Origin: CAYSSJ01 sp964433675 | GTDB taxonomy: Bacteria; Cloacimonadota; Cloacimonadia; Cloacimonadales; TCS61 | DNA: 64,000 nt | Direction of reading: 5' to 3' | NCBI GenBank assembly: GCA_964433675.1 | Contig: CAYSSJ010000003.1 | Coordinates: 130,560-194,559, forward strand | Shown: one piece after another, positions 47,301 to 54,146 of the stretch | Layout of the letters: each line of letters opens with the position of its first letter | Numbering within the stretch: the first letter of the stretch is position 1 | Notes under the pieces: generated by a model | What the model saw: only the letters and a program-made list of their open reading frames with translations | Told to the model about the DNA's origin: nothing | Databases searched by the model: none | Made by a program: the position numbers and the translations under genes

Positions 47301-49356
47301 CAATGCCGGTGGTCAATCTCCGGAAGCCAGATTCTACTGGTCTCCATCGACAGACGCTACCCAAAGGTTGATAAGTAAACCGGTCAACACAACCGCTGTT
47401 TCATCTCTTAATCTTGAGTTCAGACATTTCAACAACGACTTCGGCGGCGGATATACACTCAAACTTGAATCAACTTCTGATGGAGATAACTGGACAGAGA
47501 TCATGACTTTCCCGGCTACTAATTTCGGACCGGAATTAGTAGAAGTAGTTATCGATAACGATGATATTGGTTCTGAAGAGTTCCAGTTAGCTTGGACATT
47601 CGACGGTGATTCTTGGGATATCAACTGGTATTGTGTAGATGATGTCATCCTGCAGAGCGGTTCACCTGCGAATCTCGGTGTGATCGAAGGAACGGTCTCA
47701 CTTATGGACGGACCCGGTAATGTGGAAGATGTGTTAGTAACAGCCGGTAGCATTACGGTTAATCCCGATGCTTCGGGGAACTATTCGATTTCTCTTCAAG
47801 AGGGAACTTATGATGTAACTGCAGAGTTGGATGAATATGAGCCGACTATTGTAGAAGATGTGGAAGTGATTTCTATGGAAACCACGATAGTAGATCTGAA
47901 TCTGCAATATATCCAACCTAACAATCCACCCGAAAACTTGGTAGCAGAGATAGTAGATGTGGTGGATGTCCAGCTCGATTGGCAAGCACCCGAAGGTGCC
48001 GGAGAACTGATCGAGCAGGGAACAGGCGTTAATACCGGCAATGGTGTCGGATTTAATGAACCTTCCGATTTCGATACTGCTCATAGATTCGATACAGATG
48101 AGCTTCAACCATATGACGGTATGAGCCTGACTATGGTGAATTTCTTCCCCCGTAGCGGAGAAGATAGCGATTTCCATATCAAAGTATGGGTTGGCGGTAG
48201 CTATGAGAATGAAGAGCTCGATCCGGGTAATCTGATATTGGAACAATATGTTGAGGATCCCGTCTTAGACGAGTGGAATTGGGTCGTATTGAACGAGCCG
48301 GTCTATATAGATGCAAGCGAAGAGCTATGGTTCGGCGTTAGAGCAGACAATGAAGGCGGTTATCCACTCGGTGTGGATGATGGACCTGTAAACGAGTTCA
48401 AAGGCGACTTGGTCTGGGATGCCGAAGATGGCTGGTCAGCCTTGAATCAATTTGATCTAACTTACAACTGGAATATCCAAGGTTATGTAGCTCCGACCGA
48501 TGCATTCGACGGAATTATACCCAATTATGCCAGCATAAACAGACGAACTCGTCCGCGATTGGTTACTCATGCCGATTTGCAAATGAGTACAAATAGAAAC
48601 ACGAGAGAACCGATGGTAGGTGAATACCATAGAATGCTTCTGGGATACAATGTTTACCGGGATGGTGATCTTATCGAAGAATTAGAAGATCTATCCGCAA
48701 CTTCGTATCTTGATGAAGGATTGGAAGAAGGTGAATACTCTTACTATGTTACTGCTGTATATACCGAAGAGGAATCCGAACCTTCAAATGAAGTTAGTGT
48801 AGAAATAGTTTACTTGCCACCGGCTGATTTTACAGCACAATCGAATCCGCCCAATGTGGTCTGCCAGTGGGAAGCTCCTTCTACCAGAGGGATCAGCGGA
48901 TATAGAGTGTATCGAAACGATGAGATGGTGGCAGAAACTACCAACACGTTCTACAATGATTCTGATGTACCATCCGGATCTTATACTTATTATGCTACTA
49001 CTCTCTATGGAGATCATGAATCCGGTCCTTCTGATGAGGTTACTATAGACCATACAGATGCGGAAGATCTGGTGCCATTGGTAACAGAGCTTAGTGGTAA
49101 TCATCCCAATCCGTTCAATCCGGATACGACGATCAACTTTGCACTGAGTTCTGCCGGACATGTGAAGCTGGATGTATTCAATATCAAAGGTGAGAAAGTA
49201 GCTACCTTGATAGACGAACATCTGGAAGCTGCTTATCACAAAGTGGTGTGGAACGGAAAAGACAATCGTGGACGCAATGTATCCAGCGGTGTTTATTTAT
49301 ATAGAATGGATACCGATAAGTACACCAGTGTCAAAAAGATGATATTACTCAAATAG
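44335..49356 (+). CDS. Gingipain-type C25 cysteine protease with adhesin modules and sorting domain
   Basis: This 1,673-residue exported protease has a signal peptide (about 1-24) and a gingipain-like propeptide (about 25-225). The C25 caspase-fold domain (about 235-610) shows the dyad His495 (MHRDHG) and Cys527 (SINCLTGKF), 32 residues apart as in RgpB (33). An Ig-like domain, two CARDB-like repeats, a cleaved-adhesin jelly roll (about 963-1110) and a regulatory-like fold follow. An FN3 whose B-C loop carries a 215-residue insertion (47992-48636), a plain FN3 and the sorting domain (NHPNPFNPDTTI) complete it. The insertion ends in an Arg-rich stretch (seven Arg). Gingipains cleave after Arg or Lys; the specificity here cannot be read directly. 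PorU, the type IX sortase, is also C25, but it lacks such adhesin modules, so an effector protease is more likely. The start has AGGAG six bases upstream. It is the last gene before a strong terminator. Confidence 0.93.
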   Translation: MFMKKLKTVGVIAFLMLWTVFAFSTEAITFDYPDAWGEHGFSMEYSSRGGVSLNFSINEFELVTDDLDGETVHRLLMPQVFLPNDAGAPNLPAMSKYIALPKGAQARLNVTSSRTETLQNINMEPAPRIPAGVEDGPLEYVHNMNIYTRDEFYPENPVALSDQTDVRGMDVVIIGITPFQYNPVTEELVIYHDLKVEVDFVGGSGHFGDDRLRSRWFDPILYDLAINSDQIPRIDYTSRNTREDDGFEYLVIVPDDPDFIAWGDSIKVFRNQQGIKTEVLTTTDVGGNNHTQIKNYISDAYNNWDIPPVAVLLLADYGTTGNRVTSELRTDHPYGGSQYISDHYYSDMNNNDMTDVIMARITAQDTADLENMVNKFLDYERNPPTNSHYYDEPITAMGWQTERWFQLCSETVNGFWEFELGKNPLRQNNIYSGSPSNSWSSNANTSMVVNYFGPNGLGYIPATPSHLNNFGWNANATSLNNAINAGAFMVMHRDHGLESGWGEPHYRNEHLPGLTNEDLTFVFSINCLTGKFNWTGGESFTEAFHRHDYGALGLIAASEISYSFVNDTYVWGMMDNMWPEFMPDNTNPPVPRGVLPAFGNAAGKYFLQGSAWPYNPQHKHITYYLFHHHGDAFTTVYTEMPQDLTVQHDPVLMSGLSSFTVTADEGALIALSVEGEIIGTGVGTGQPEMIDIEPQIPPTMVDLVITKQDYYRYHQQLQVIPPDGAYVVYNDYMLNDELGNDNGQIDYGETIMLGMAVNNVGNEDATNVSVTLSTDDEYVTITDDTHTFGFIEANTIVSEDDIFTFDVGYDIPNNHSISFMLTATDGDDTWESYFSIRGYAPILEFVGVEIDDTTHGNSNGMFDPGETVELIISVENVGQSEAYDAIVSLLSNDPYITIIDNDPASIGDIQPEEVISHAFMVSSSLNTPESHPAQFMVEIEAEHDIEGSGEFEVQVGDFLIEEYFDEWLPAGWETTSTAGSINWEQNSSSNAGGQSPEARFYWSPSTDATQRLISKPVNTTAVSSLNLEFRHFNNDFGGGYTLKLESTSDGDNWTEIMTFPATNFGPELVEVVIDNDDIGSEEFQLAWTFDGDSWDINWYCVDDVILQSGSPANLGVIEGTVSLMDGPGNVEDVLVTAGSITVNPDASGNYSISLQEGTYDVTAELDEYEPTIVEDVEVISMETTIVDLNLQYIQPNNPPENLVAEIVDVVDVQLDWQAPEGAGELIEQGTGVNTGNGVGFNEPSDFDTAHRFDTDELQPYDGMSLTMVNFFPRSGEDSDFHIKVWVGGSYENEELDPGNLILEQYVEDPVLDEWNWVVLNEPVYIDASEELWFGVRADNEGGYPLGVDDGPVNEFKGDLVWDAEDGWSALNQFDLTYNWNIQGYVAPTDAFDGIIPNYASINRRTRPRLVTHADLQMSTNRNTREPMVGEYHRMLLGYNVYRDGDLIEELEDLSATSYLDEGLEEGEYSYYVTAVYTEEESEPSNEVSVEIVYLPPADFTAQSNPPNVVCQWEAPSTRGISGYRVYRNDEMVAETTNTFYNDSDVPSGSYTYYATTLYGDHESGPSDEVTIDHTDAEDLVPLVTELSGNHPNPFNPDTTINFALSSAGHVKLDVFNIKGEKVATLIDEHLEAAYHKVVWNGKDNRGRNVSSGVYLYRMDTDKYTSVKKMILLK

Positions 49357-49372
49357 AAGTGATAGATTAACA

Positions 49373-49413
49373 GATAAGAAGGTCGGTGGGTGATTTCACC
49401 GACCTTCTTTATC
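49373..49413 (+). terminator. Rho-independent terminator
   Basis: AAGAAGGTCGGTG (49376-49388) pairs with CACCGACCTTCTT (49397-49409), extended by GATA/TATC. It is a strong stem that ends the M14-M14-C25 unit and separates the deiminase gene as its own transcript. Confidence 0.88.
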
Positions 49414-49471
49414 TAACACTGGACAAAATAATAACGGTAAATTTTTTTTACCAAAAATACAGAGGTGAATT

Positions 49472-51526
49472 ATGAAGAGATTAATATTTTTAATCATCCT
49501 AACATGTTTTTCGTTAACACTTTGGACAAATCATAGCGATGAAGTGTTGAGAGCTTTGAAAGAGAACCCGCTTTTGGGTCATTATCTCAGCTATGAAGAG
49601 ATATTCGAGCCGATTATAGTTGACTGGGATGCAGTGACCAGAGAACCTACTGGACCGGTTAAGAGTATTGCTGAATTTCAACCAATGCAAGGAGTTATGA
49701 TAAGATATCCATTCGGCATTCCATACGATGTGATCGCATTAATGTCCGAAGAGATTCAGGTAACCACCGTTGTAGCTAATCAAAGTGAGGAGAACTATGT
49801 GATCTCCCAGTATAATAACCAAGGTGTAAACCTCGACAACTGTGATTTCATGCAGGCACCGACAGATTCTTTTTGGATTCGAGACTATGGTCCATTCTAT
49901 GCTATCAGTGGTGATAATGAGATCGGTATCGTTGATTTTACCTACAACCGCCCCCGTCCCAATGACAACAACATCCCTTCTGCTATGGCTCAGCATTTCG
50001 ATGTGCCATATTACAACATGGGGTTAGTTCATACCGGCGGAAATTATATGTCCGATGGTAGAGGTATAGCTGCTTCTACCGATATCGTTTGGTCGGAAAA
50101 TTCATCCCTTACCCAAGATCAGATTATGCAGATCATGAATGATTATCAAGGCATAGAAACTTACCATGTAGTTGAAGACCCTACCGGAACGTATATCCAT
50201 CATATCGATTGCTGGGCAAAATATCTGGCTCCCGATAAGATTTTGATCCGGGAAGTGCCACCCAGCCATCCGCAGTATAATCAGATCGAACAAACTATCC
50301 AATATTTCGAGAATCAGACCTCATCTTATGGGACTCCTTATCAGGTAGTTAGGGTCAATACTCCCAATAACCAACCCTACACAAATTCATTGATCCTGAA
50401 CAATCGTGTTTTCGTGCCTATCACAGGTAATGCGACTCATGATAATGCGGCTCTATCAGTCTATGAGGATGCTATGCCGGGCTATGAAATACATGGCGTA
50501 ACGGGTAATTGGCTCTCTACAGATGCTTTGCACTGCCGAACCAAAGAGGTCGCTGATTTTGAGATGCTCTATATTTATCATGATCCGATCATCGAAGAAC
50601 AAATGTCTACCCAAGATTATCTGATCGAGGCAAAGATCGTTCCGCTCAGCGGAGCACCTGTCTTCGATGACTCATTGAAAGTATATTATCGAACAGAAGA
50701 AGGTGAATACTCATACGAGATTATGACTGAAGATGAAGACTTTTGGTACACTGCCTATATCCCGCAACAGATCTCCGGATCGACTGTATCTTACTATATT
50801 CATGCGGCGGATGCTTCCGGTAGAAGCGAGAATCATCCCTATATCGGTCCTTATGATCCTCATACATTCGAAGTGGTGGGACCACCGCCACAACCGGAAA
50901 TCGTAGTAGAGCCGGAGATTTTCGATATCACTATGGAAGAAGGAGAGATCGGATTTGAAGATTTGATGATCTCGAATATTGGAGATGAGGTATTGGAATT
51001 TACTATCTCCGTATCTGAAAATTGGCTTTCGGTCGACCCGACCGGTGCAGAACTCGAAGCCGGAGAAGATATCATTATCGAATTGACTATAAATGCTACA
51101 GACTTAGAAGAGGGAGAATATGAGTCTATCATCACGATAAATTCTAATGATCCTGACAATCCGGAAGTAGAAGTCTTAGTATATCTGGAAGTAACCGAAG
51201 GAACAAGTGCGGAACCAAATCTTCCTTTAGCAAATAGACTATTCAATTCTTATCCCAATCCGCTCTTCTTGAATTCTACTCGCAGTGATAAAGAAACGAT
51301 GATCGGATATTCTATCAAAGAACCAAATATGGTAACTATAGAAGTATTCAATATCAAGGGTCAGAAAGTGCGTACGCTGATAAACGAACAGACCCAAAGC
51401 GGAACTCATTCTGTCGCTTGGAACGGGCGAAATCAAACCGGTGAGCAGGTGAGCAGCGGAGTTTATTTCTATAGAATGAGAACTCCGAATTACTCAGAGA
51501 TCAGAAGAATGATAGTTATCCAATAA
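49472..51526 (+). CDS. Exported peptidylarginine-deiminase-like enzyme with sorting domain
   Basis: This 684-residue protein belongs to the PAD_porph/agmatine-deiminase superfamily, which converts a guanidino group to a ureido group. Catalytic residues are visible as Asp138 (FWIRDYGPF), His244 and Asp246 (HHIDCWAK), Asn305 (YTNSLI) and Cys355 (ALHCRTKE). The spacing is nearly that of P. gingivalis PPAD (130/236/238/297/351). A signal peptide (about 1-19), an Ig-like domain (about 370-470), a BACON-like domain (about 475-575) and a C-terminal sorting domain show it is exported, as PPAD is, whereas agmatine deiminases are cytoplasmic and single-domain. It would citrullinate arginine in peptides or proteins, releasing ammonia (inference). 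The sorting domain is unusual: YPNPLFLNSTRSDKETM replaces YPNPFNPxT. It lies just after the C25 protease gene but behind a terminator. Confidence 0.88.
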   Translation: MKRLIFLIILTCFSLTLWTNHSDEVLRALKENPLLGHYLSYEEIFEPIIVDWDAVTREPTGPVKSIAEFQPMQGVMIRYPFGIPYDVIALMSEEIQVTTVVANQSEENYVISQYNNQGVNLDNCDFMQAPTDSFWIRDYGPFYAISGDNEIGIVDFTYNRPRPNDNNIPSAMAQHFDVPYYNMGLVHTGGNYMSDGRGIAASTDIVWSENSSLTQDQIMQIMNDYQGIETYHVVEDPTGTYIHHIDCWAKYLAPDKILIREVPPSHPQYNQIEQTIQYFENQTSSYGTPYQVVRVNTPNNQPYTNSLILNNRVFVPITGNATHDNAALSVYEDAMPGYEIHGVTGNWLSTDALHCRTKEVADFEMLYIYHDPIIEEQMSTQDYLIEAKIVPLSGAPVFDDSLKVYYRTEEGEYSYEIMTEDEDFWYTAYIPQQISGSTVSYYIHAADASGRSENHPYIGPYDPHTFEVVGPPPQPEIVVEPEIFDITMEEGEIGFEDLMISNIGDEVLEFTISVSENWLSVDPTGAELEAGEDIIIELTINATDLEEGEYESIITINSNDPDNPEVEVLVYLEVTEGTSAEPNLPLANRLFNSYPNPLFLNSTRSDKETMIGYSIKEPNMVTIEVFNIKGQKVRTLINEQTQSGTHSVAWNGRNQTGEQVSSGVYFYRMRTPNYSEIRRMIVIQ

Positions 51527-51538
51527 ATCATTATCTCA

Positions 51539-51570
51539 GGCAGAGGAGGAGTACTTCTCTGCCTCTATTT
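51539..51570 (+). terminator. Hairpin, probable terminator
   Basis: GGCAGAG (51539-51545) pairs with CTCTGCC (51557-51563), followed by TCTATTTGTTT. The T-run is interrupted, so efficiency is uncertain. Confidence 0.6.
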
Positions 51571-51710
51571 GTTTGGATTTTCGAGATGATGACATGCCAA
51601 GGATTATGAGCTTGTATCGATTTTTTCTTAGGAAAGAAGAAAATAATGTGCAGTGATTATAGTGTGTTGTTGTCTATATAAAAAGTATAGAAAGAATGAG
51701 GAGAATATTA

Positions 51711-53039
51711 ATGAGATCAGTAATCGCAGTGATGATCTTGCTGATAATGACCGGTATTTCAGCACGGGTAATCGATCTGGAAGAAGCACGACAGATAGCT
51801 TTGCAAAACAATCAACAATATTTAGCTGTACAGGATGCGTATCAATCTTCAAAGTGGAATCGCATCGGAGCTCTGACCAATTTTCTACCTTCGGCAAACC
51901 TGGTGGGCTCGCAAACCTCGCGAACTCCAGCTATGAACCAAATCAATGATGAAGATCATACGCGTAGTTTTGGCGTCAATCTAACTCAACCGATTTTTAC
52001 CGGCGGGAATATTTATCATGGCTACAATATTGCTCTCGATGCCCAAAAGATAGCAGAACTGAATCTGAACAATGAAAGATTGGAGACCATTTCCAAAGTA
52101 GAGGAGAAATACTTCGCTGTGTTGGAAATGCAAGAATTATTGGAAATAGCACAAAAACAGATGAAGTTAGCTCAAGATAACTTAGGGATAGCCAAAGTGC
52201 AGTATGAACAAGATATAATCTCCCGTGCCGATTATCTCCAATTCCAAGCGGATAAAGCTAATAAAGAGAGTGAACTGATCCAGTCTCAAACTATGTATAA
52301 TCTGTCGAGCAGAGATCTGAAAAACTTCCTGCAAATCGATGAAGATGTGGAGCCGGAACCGATCGAATTCGAAGCTTATGAAGATATCATTAGCCACCTG
52401 ACAGAGAAAAATGCTGATGATTTGTTACAGAAAGCTACTGAAATCGGTTTGAAACAGAATTTACCTCTGCAAATTGTACAGATGCAAACAGAGATAGCCG
52501 ATAAAACAGTTGCAATGAAATATGGCAATTTTTTACCTAAGATAAATTTGAGTTATACCCAATCATATAATAAGCAGTGGAATGAAACTATTTCTGCCTC
52601 TGAAGTAGATTATCAGGATAGTAAGCAATTGGGCATCTCACTTTCCATACCGCTATTCCCATTGGCGGATTCTTATGCTGAGCTTAGTGAAGCAAGATAT
52701 GACAGAAAGGTAAAACAGCGTGAAGAGAAAAGCGCTAAAGACAGTATAGAGCTTGGATTGGAACAGGCACTTTTGAATATAATAAGCTCAGCTAAGCAGG
52801 TGCAGGCATCTCAAATCTCACTTTCTTATACGGAAGAGATGTACAAGGAGATGGAGGAGAGGTTCAAAAACGGACTGATAACCGCCACAGACCTATTAAA
52901 TGCCGAACTAATGCTGAAAAGCGCTCGTATGAACAGAGCGAAGAATTTTTTTAATCTCATGAAAGCGGAATCTAAGCTAATGCAGCAGATGGGATTGGAA
53001 TCGCGGGATGAATTTTATCAAATATTGTCGCTAAAATAA
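51711..53039 (+). CDS. TolC-family outer-membrane efflux channel
   Basis: This 442-residue protein forms the outer-membrane exit duct of a tripartite pump. The start at 51711 has GAGGAG seven bases ahead and begins the signal peptide (MRSVIAVMILLIMTGISA); the ATG at 51696 overlaps that site. The family hallmark LEEARQIALQNNQQYL is followed by long heptad-rich alpha-helices (EKYFAVLEMQELLEIAQKQ and ERFKNGLITATDLLNAE) and two beta-strand regions, in a two-fold repeat. The length fits TolC/OprM proteins. The order channel, adaptor, pump and short gaps (11 and 25 bp) indicate one operon ending at the terminator at 57324. No local regulator was seen. The substrate cannot be told from the channel. 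Confidence 0.92.
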   Translation: MRSVIAVMILLIMTGISARVIDLEEARQIALQNNQQYLAVQDAYQSSKWNRIGALTNFLPSANLVGSQTSRTPAMNQINDEDHTRSFGVNLTQPIFTGGNIYHGYNIALDAQKIAELNLNNERLETISKVEEKYFAVLEMQELLEIAQKQMKLAQDNLGIAKVQYEQDIISRADYLQFQADKANKESELIQSQTMYNLSSRDLKNFLQIDEDVEPEPIEFEAYEDIISHLTEKNADDLLQKATEIGLKQNLPLQIVQMQTEIADKTVAMKYGNFLPKINLSYTQSYNKQWNETISASEVDYQDSKQLGISLSIPLFPLADSYAELSEARYDRKVKQREEKSAKDSIELGLEQALLNIISSAKQVQASQISLSYTEEMYKEMEERFKNGLITATDLLNAELMLKSARMNRAKNFFNLMKAESKLMQQMGLESRDEFYQILSLK

Positions 53040-53050
53040 CGGAGGGGATA

Positions 53051-54121
53051 ATGAAGAAAACAATACTTCTGATGATGCTGTCAGTCATTCTATTTGGTTG
53101 CGGAGATAGGAGCTCCGGCTCAGCTACTCGTGGGCGTGAAAGACTTACACCGGTGATGGTAAGAGAAGTGGAGCACCAATCTATCTATGATCAAGTGGAA
53201 GTTATCGGCAGAGTGGAAGGTATAGTCGATATCACGATGAGCAGCGATGTGTCCGGTACTATCGAAGCAGTATATAAAAGGATAGGAGATTGGGTGGAAC
53301 AAGGTGAGGAGATCGGTAAGATAGAAAACAGCGACCTCGTCATGCAGCTCAGACAAGCCGAAGCTTCCAAAAAATCTGCCGAAGCTGCTTTTGAGAGTGC
53401 CCAGCTTTCGATGAATAGTGCCGATAAATTGAGAGAAAGCAACTCGATTTCTCAGGCAGAATATCAAAGAACACTGAGTTCGTTAAAAGGAGCAGAATCA
53501 TCGTTTGAAGCAGCCAAAGCCAATCATGAACGCGCTTTGCGTGCATATAAGAATTCTAGATTCGTTTCTCCGGTAGCGGGCTATATAGCAAATCTGCCCA
53601 TCAAAGTAGGGGAGAATATCTCTCCGGGTAGAACCATCGCTTCCATAATAGATTCGCGTCAACTCATCCTACGAACAGGTGTAGGGGAATCGCAAATCGG
53701 AAAGATAAGACGAGACCAAAGAGTGGAGGTAAACTCAAGAAGTGGGAATAAAGATCTGGACGGGATAATTCATGGCTTCGGGATCAAACCTACCCCCGGC
53801 TCACTTAATTATCCGATCGAAATTTTGATAGATAATCCGGATAATGCACTCCTGCCCGGGATGGTGGTGTCAGCAAAGATATTTGTTCAAAGTTTCGATG
53901 ATGTGATCTCCATCTCTCCCAATCATTATATCAAACAATTTGACAGAAATTATGTTTTCATAGTAGATGATGAAAATGTCGCGCGAAAAAGAGAGATAAA
54001 TCTCAGTAGAATGATCGGTGATATCGTGCTGGTGGAGCAAGGATTGGAAGCCGGTGACAGATTGGTCACCGATGGGATTGAAAATCTGGAAGATGGAATG
54101 AAAGTAGAAGTGAGAAGATGA
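53051..54121 (+). CDS. RND efflux periplasmic adaptor (membrane fusion) lipoprotein
   Basis: This is a 356-residue HlyD/AcrA-type adaptor. Lipobox VILFGC places the lipidated Cys at residue 17, anchoring it in the inner membrane facing the periplasm. A split lipoyl domain (about 65-95 and 165-200; VSGTIEAVYKRIGDWVEQGE, SPVAGYIANLPIKVGENI) brackets an alpha-hairpin (about 100-160, QAEASKKSAEAAFESAQ). Beta-barrel and membrane-proximal domains follow (about 205-355). The RBS is GGAGGGG. It would connect the inner-membrane pump gene 25 bp downstream to the TolC-type channel 11 bp upstream. Confidence 0.93.
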   Translation: MKKTILLMMLSVILFGCGDRSSGSATRGRERLTPVMVREVEHQSIYDQVEVIGRVEGIVDITMSSDVSGTIEAVYKRIGDWVEQGEEIGKIENSDLVMQLRQAEASKKSAEAAFESAQLSMNSADKLRESNSISQAEYQRTLSSLKGAESSFEAAKANHERALRAYKNSRFVSPVAGYIANLPIKVGENISPGRTIASIIDSRQLILRTGVGESQIGKIRRDQRVEVNSRSGNKDLDGIIHGFGIKPTPGSLNYPIEILIDNPDNALLPGMVVSAKIFVQSFDDVISISPNHYIKQFDRNYVFIVDDENVARKREINLSRMIGDIVLVEQGLEAGDRLVTDGIENLEDGMKVEVRR

Positions 54122-54146
54122 CGAAAGAAATGCAGGAGTAAACAAT

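Noticed and set aside
44335..49356. Calling the C25 protein the type IX sortase PorU.
   Set aside because: It carries a gingipain-like propeptide, multiple adhesin and FN3 modules and its own sorting domain, which fits cargo rather than the sortase. No other por genes are adjacent.
49472..51526. Calling the deiminase a cytoplasmic agmatine deiminase.
   Set aside because: The catalytic residues are shared, but a signal peptide, Ig-like domains and a sorting domain show export and a PPAD-like architecture. Substrate remains unproven.
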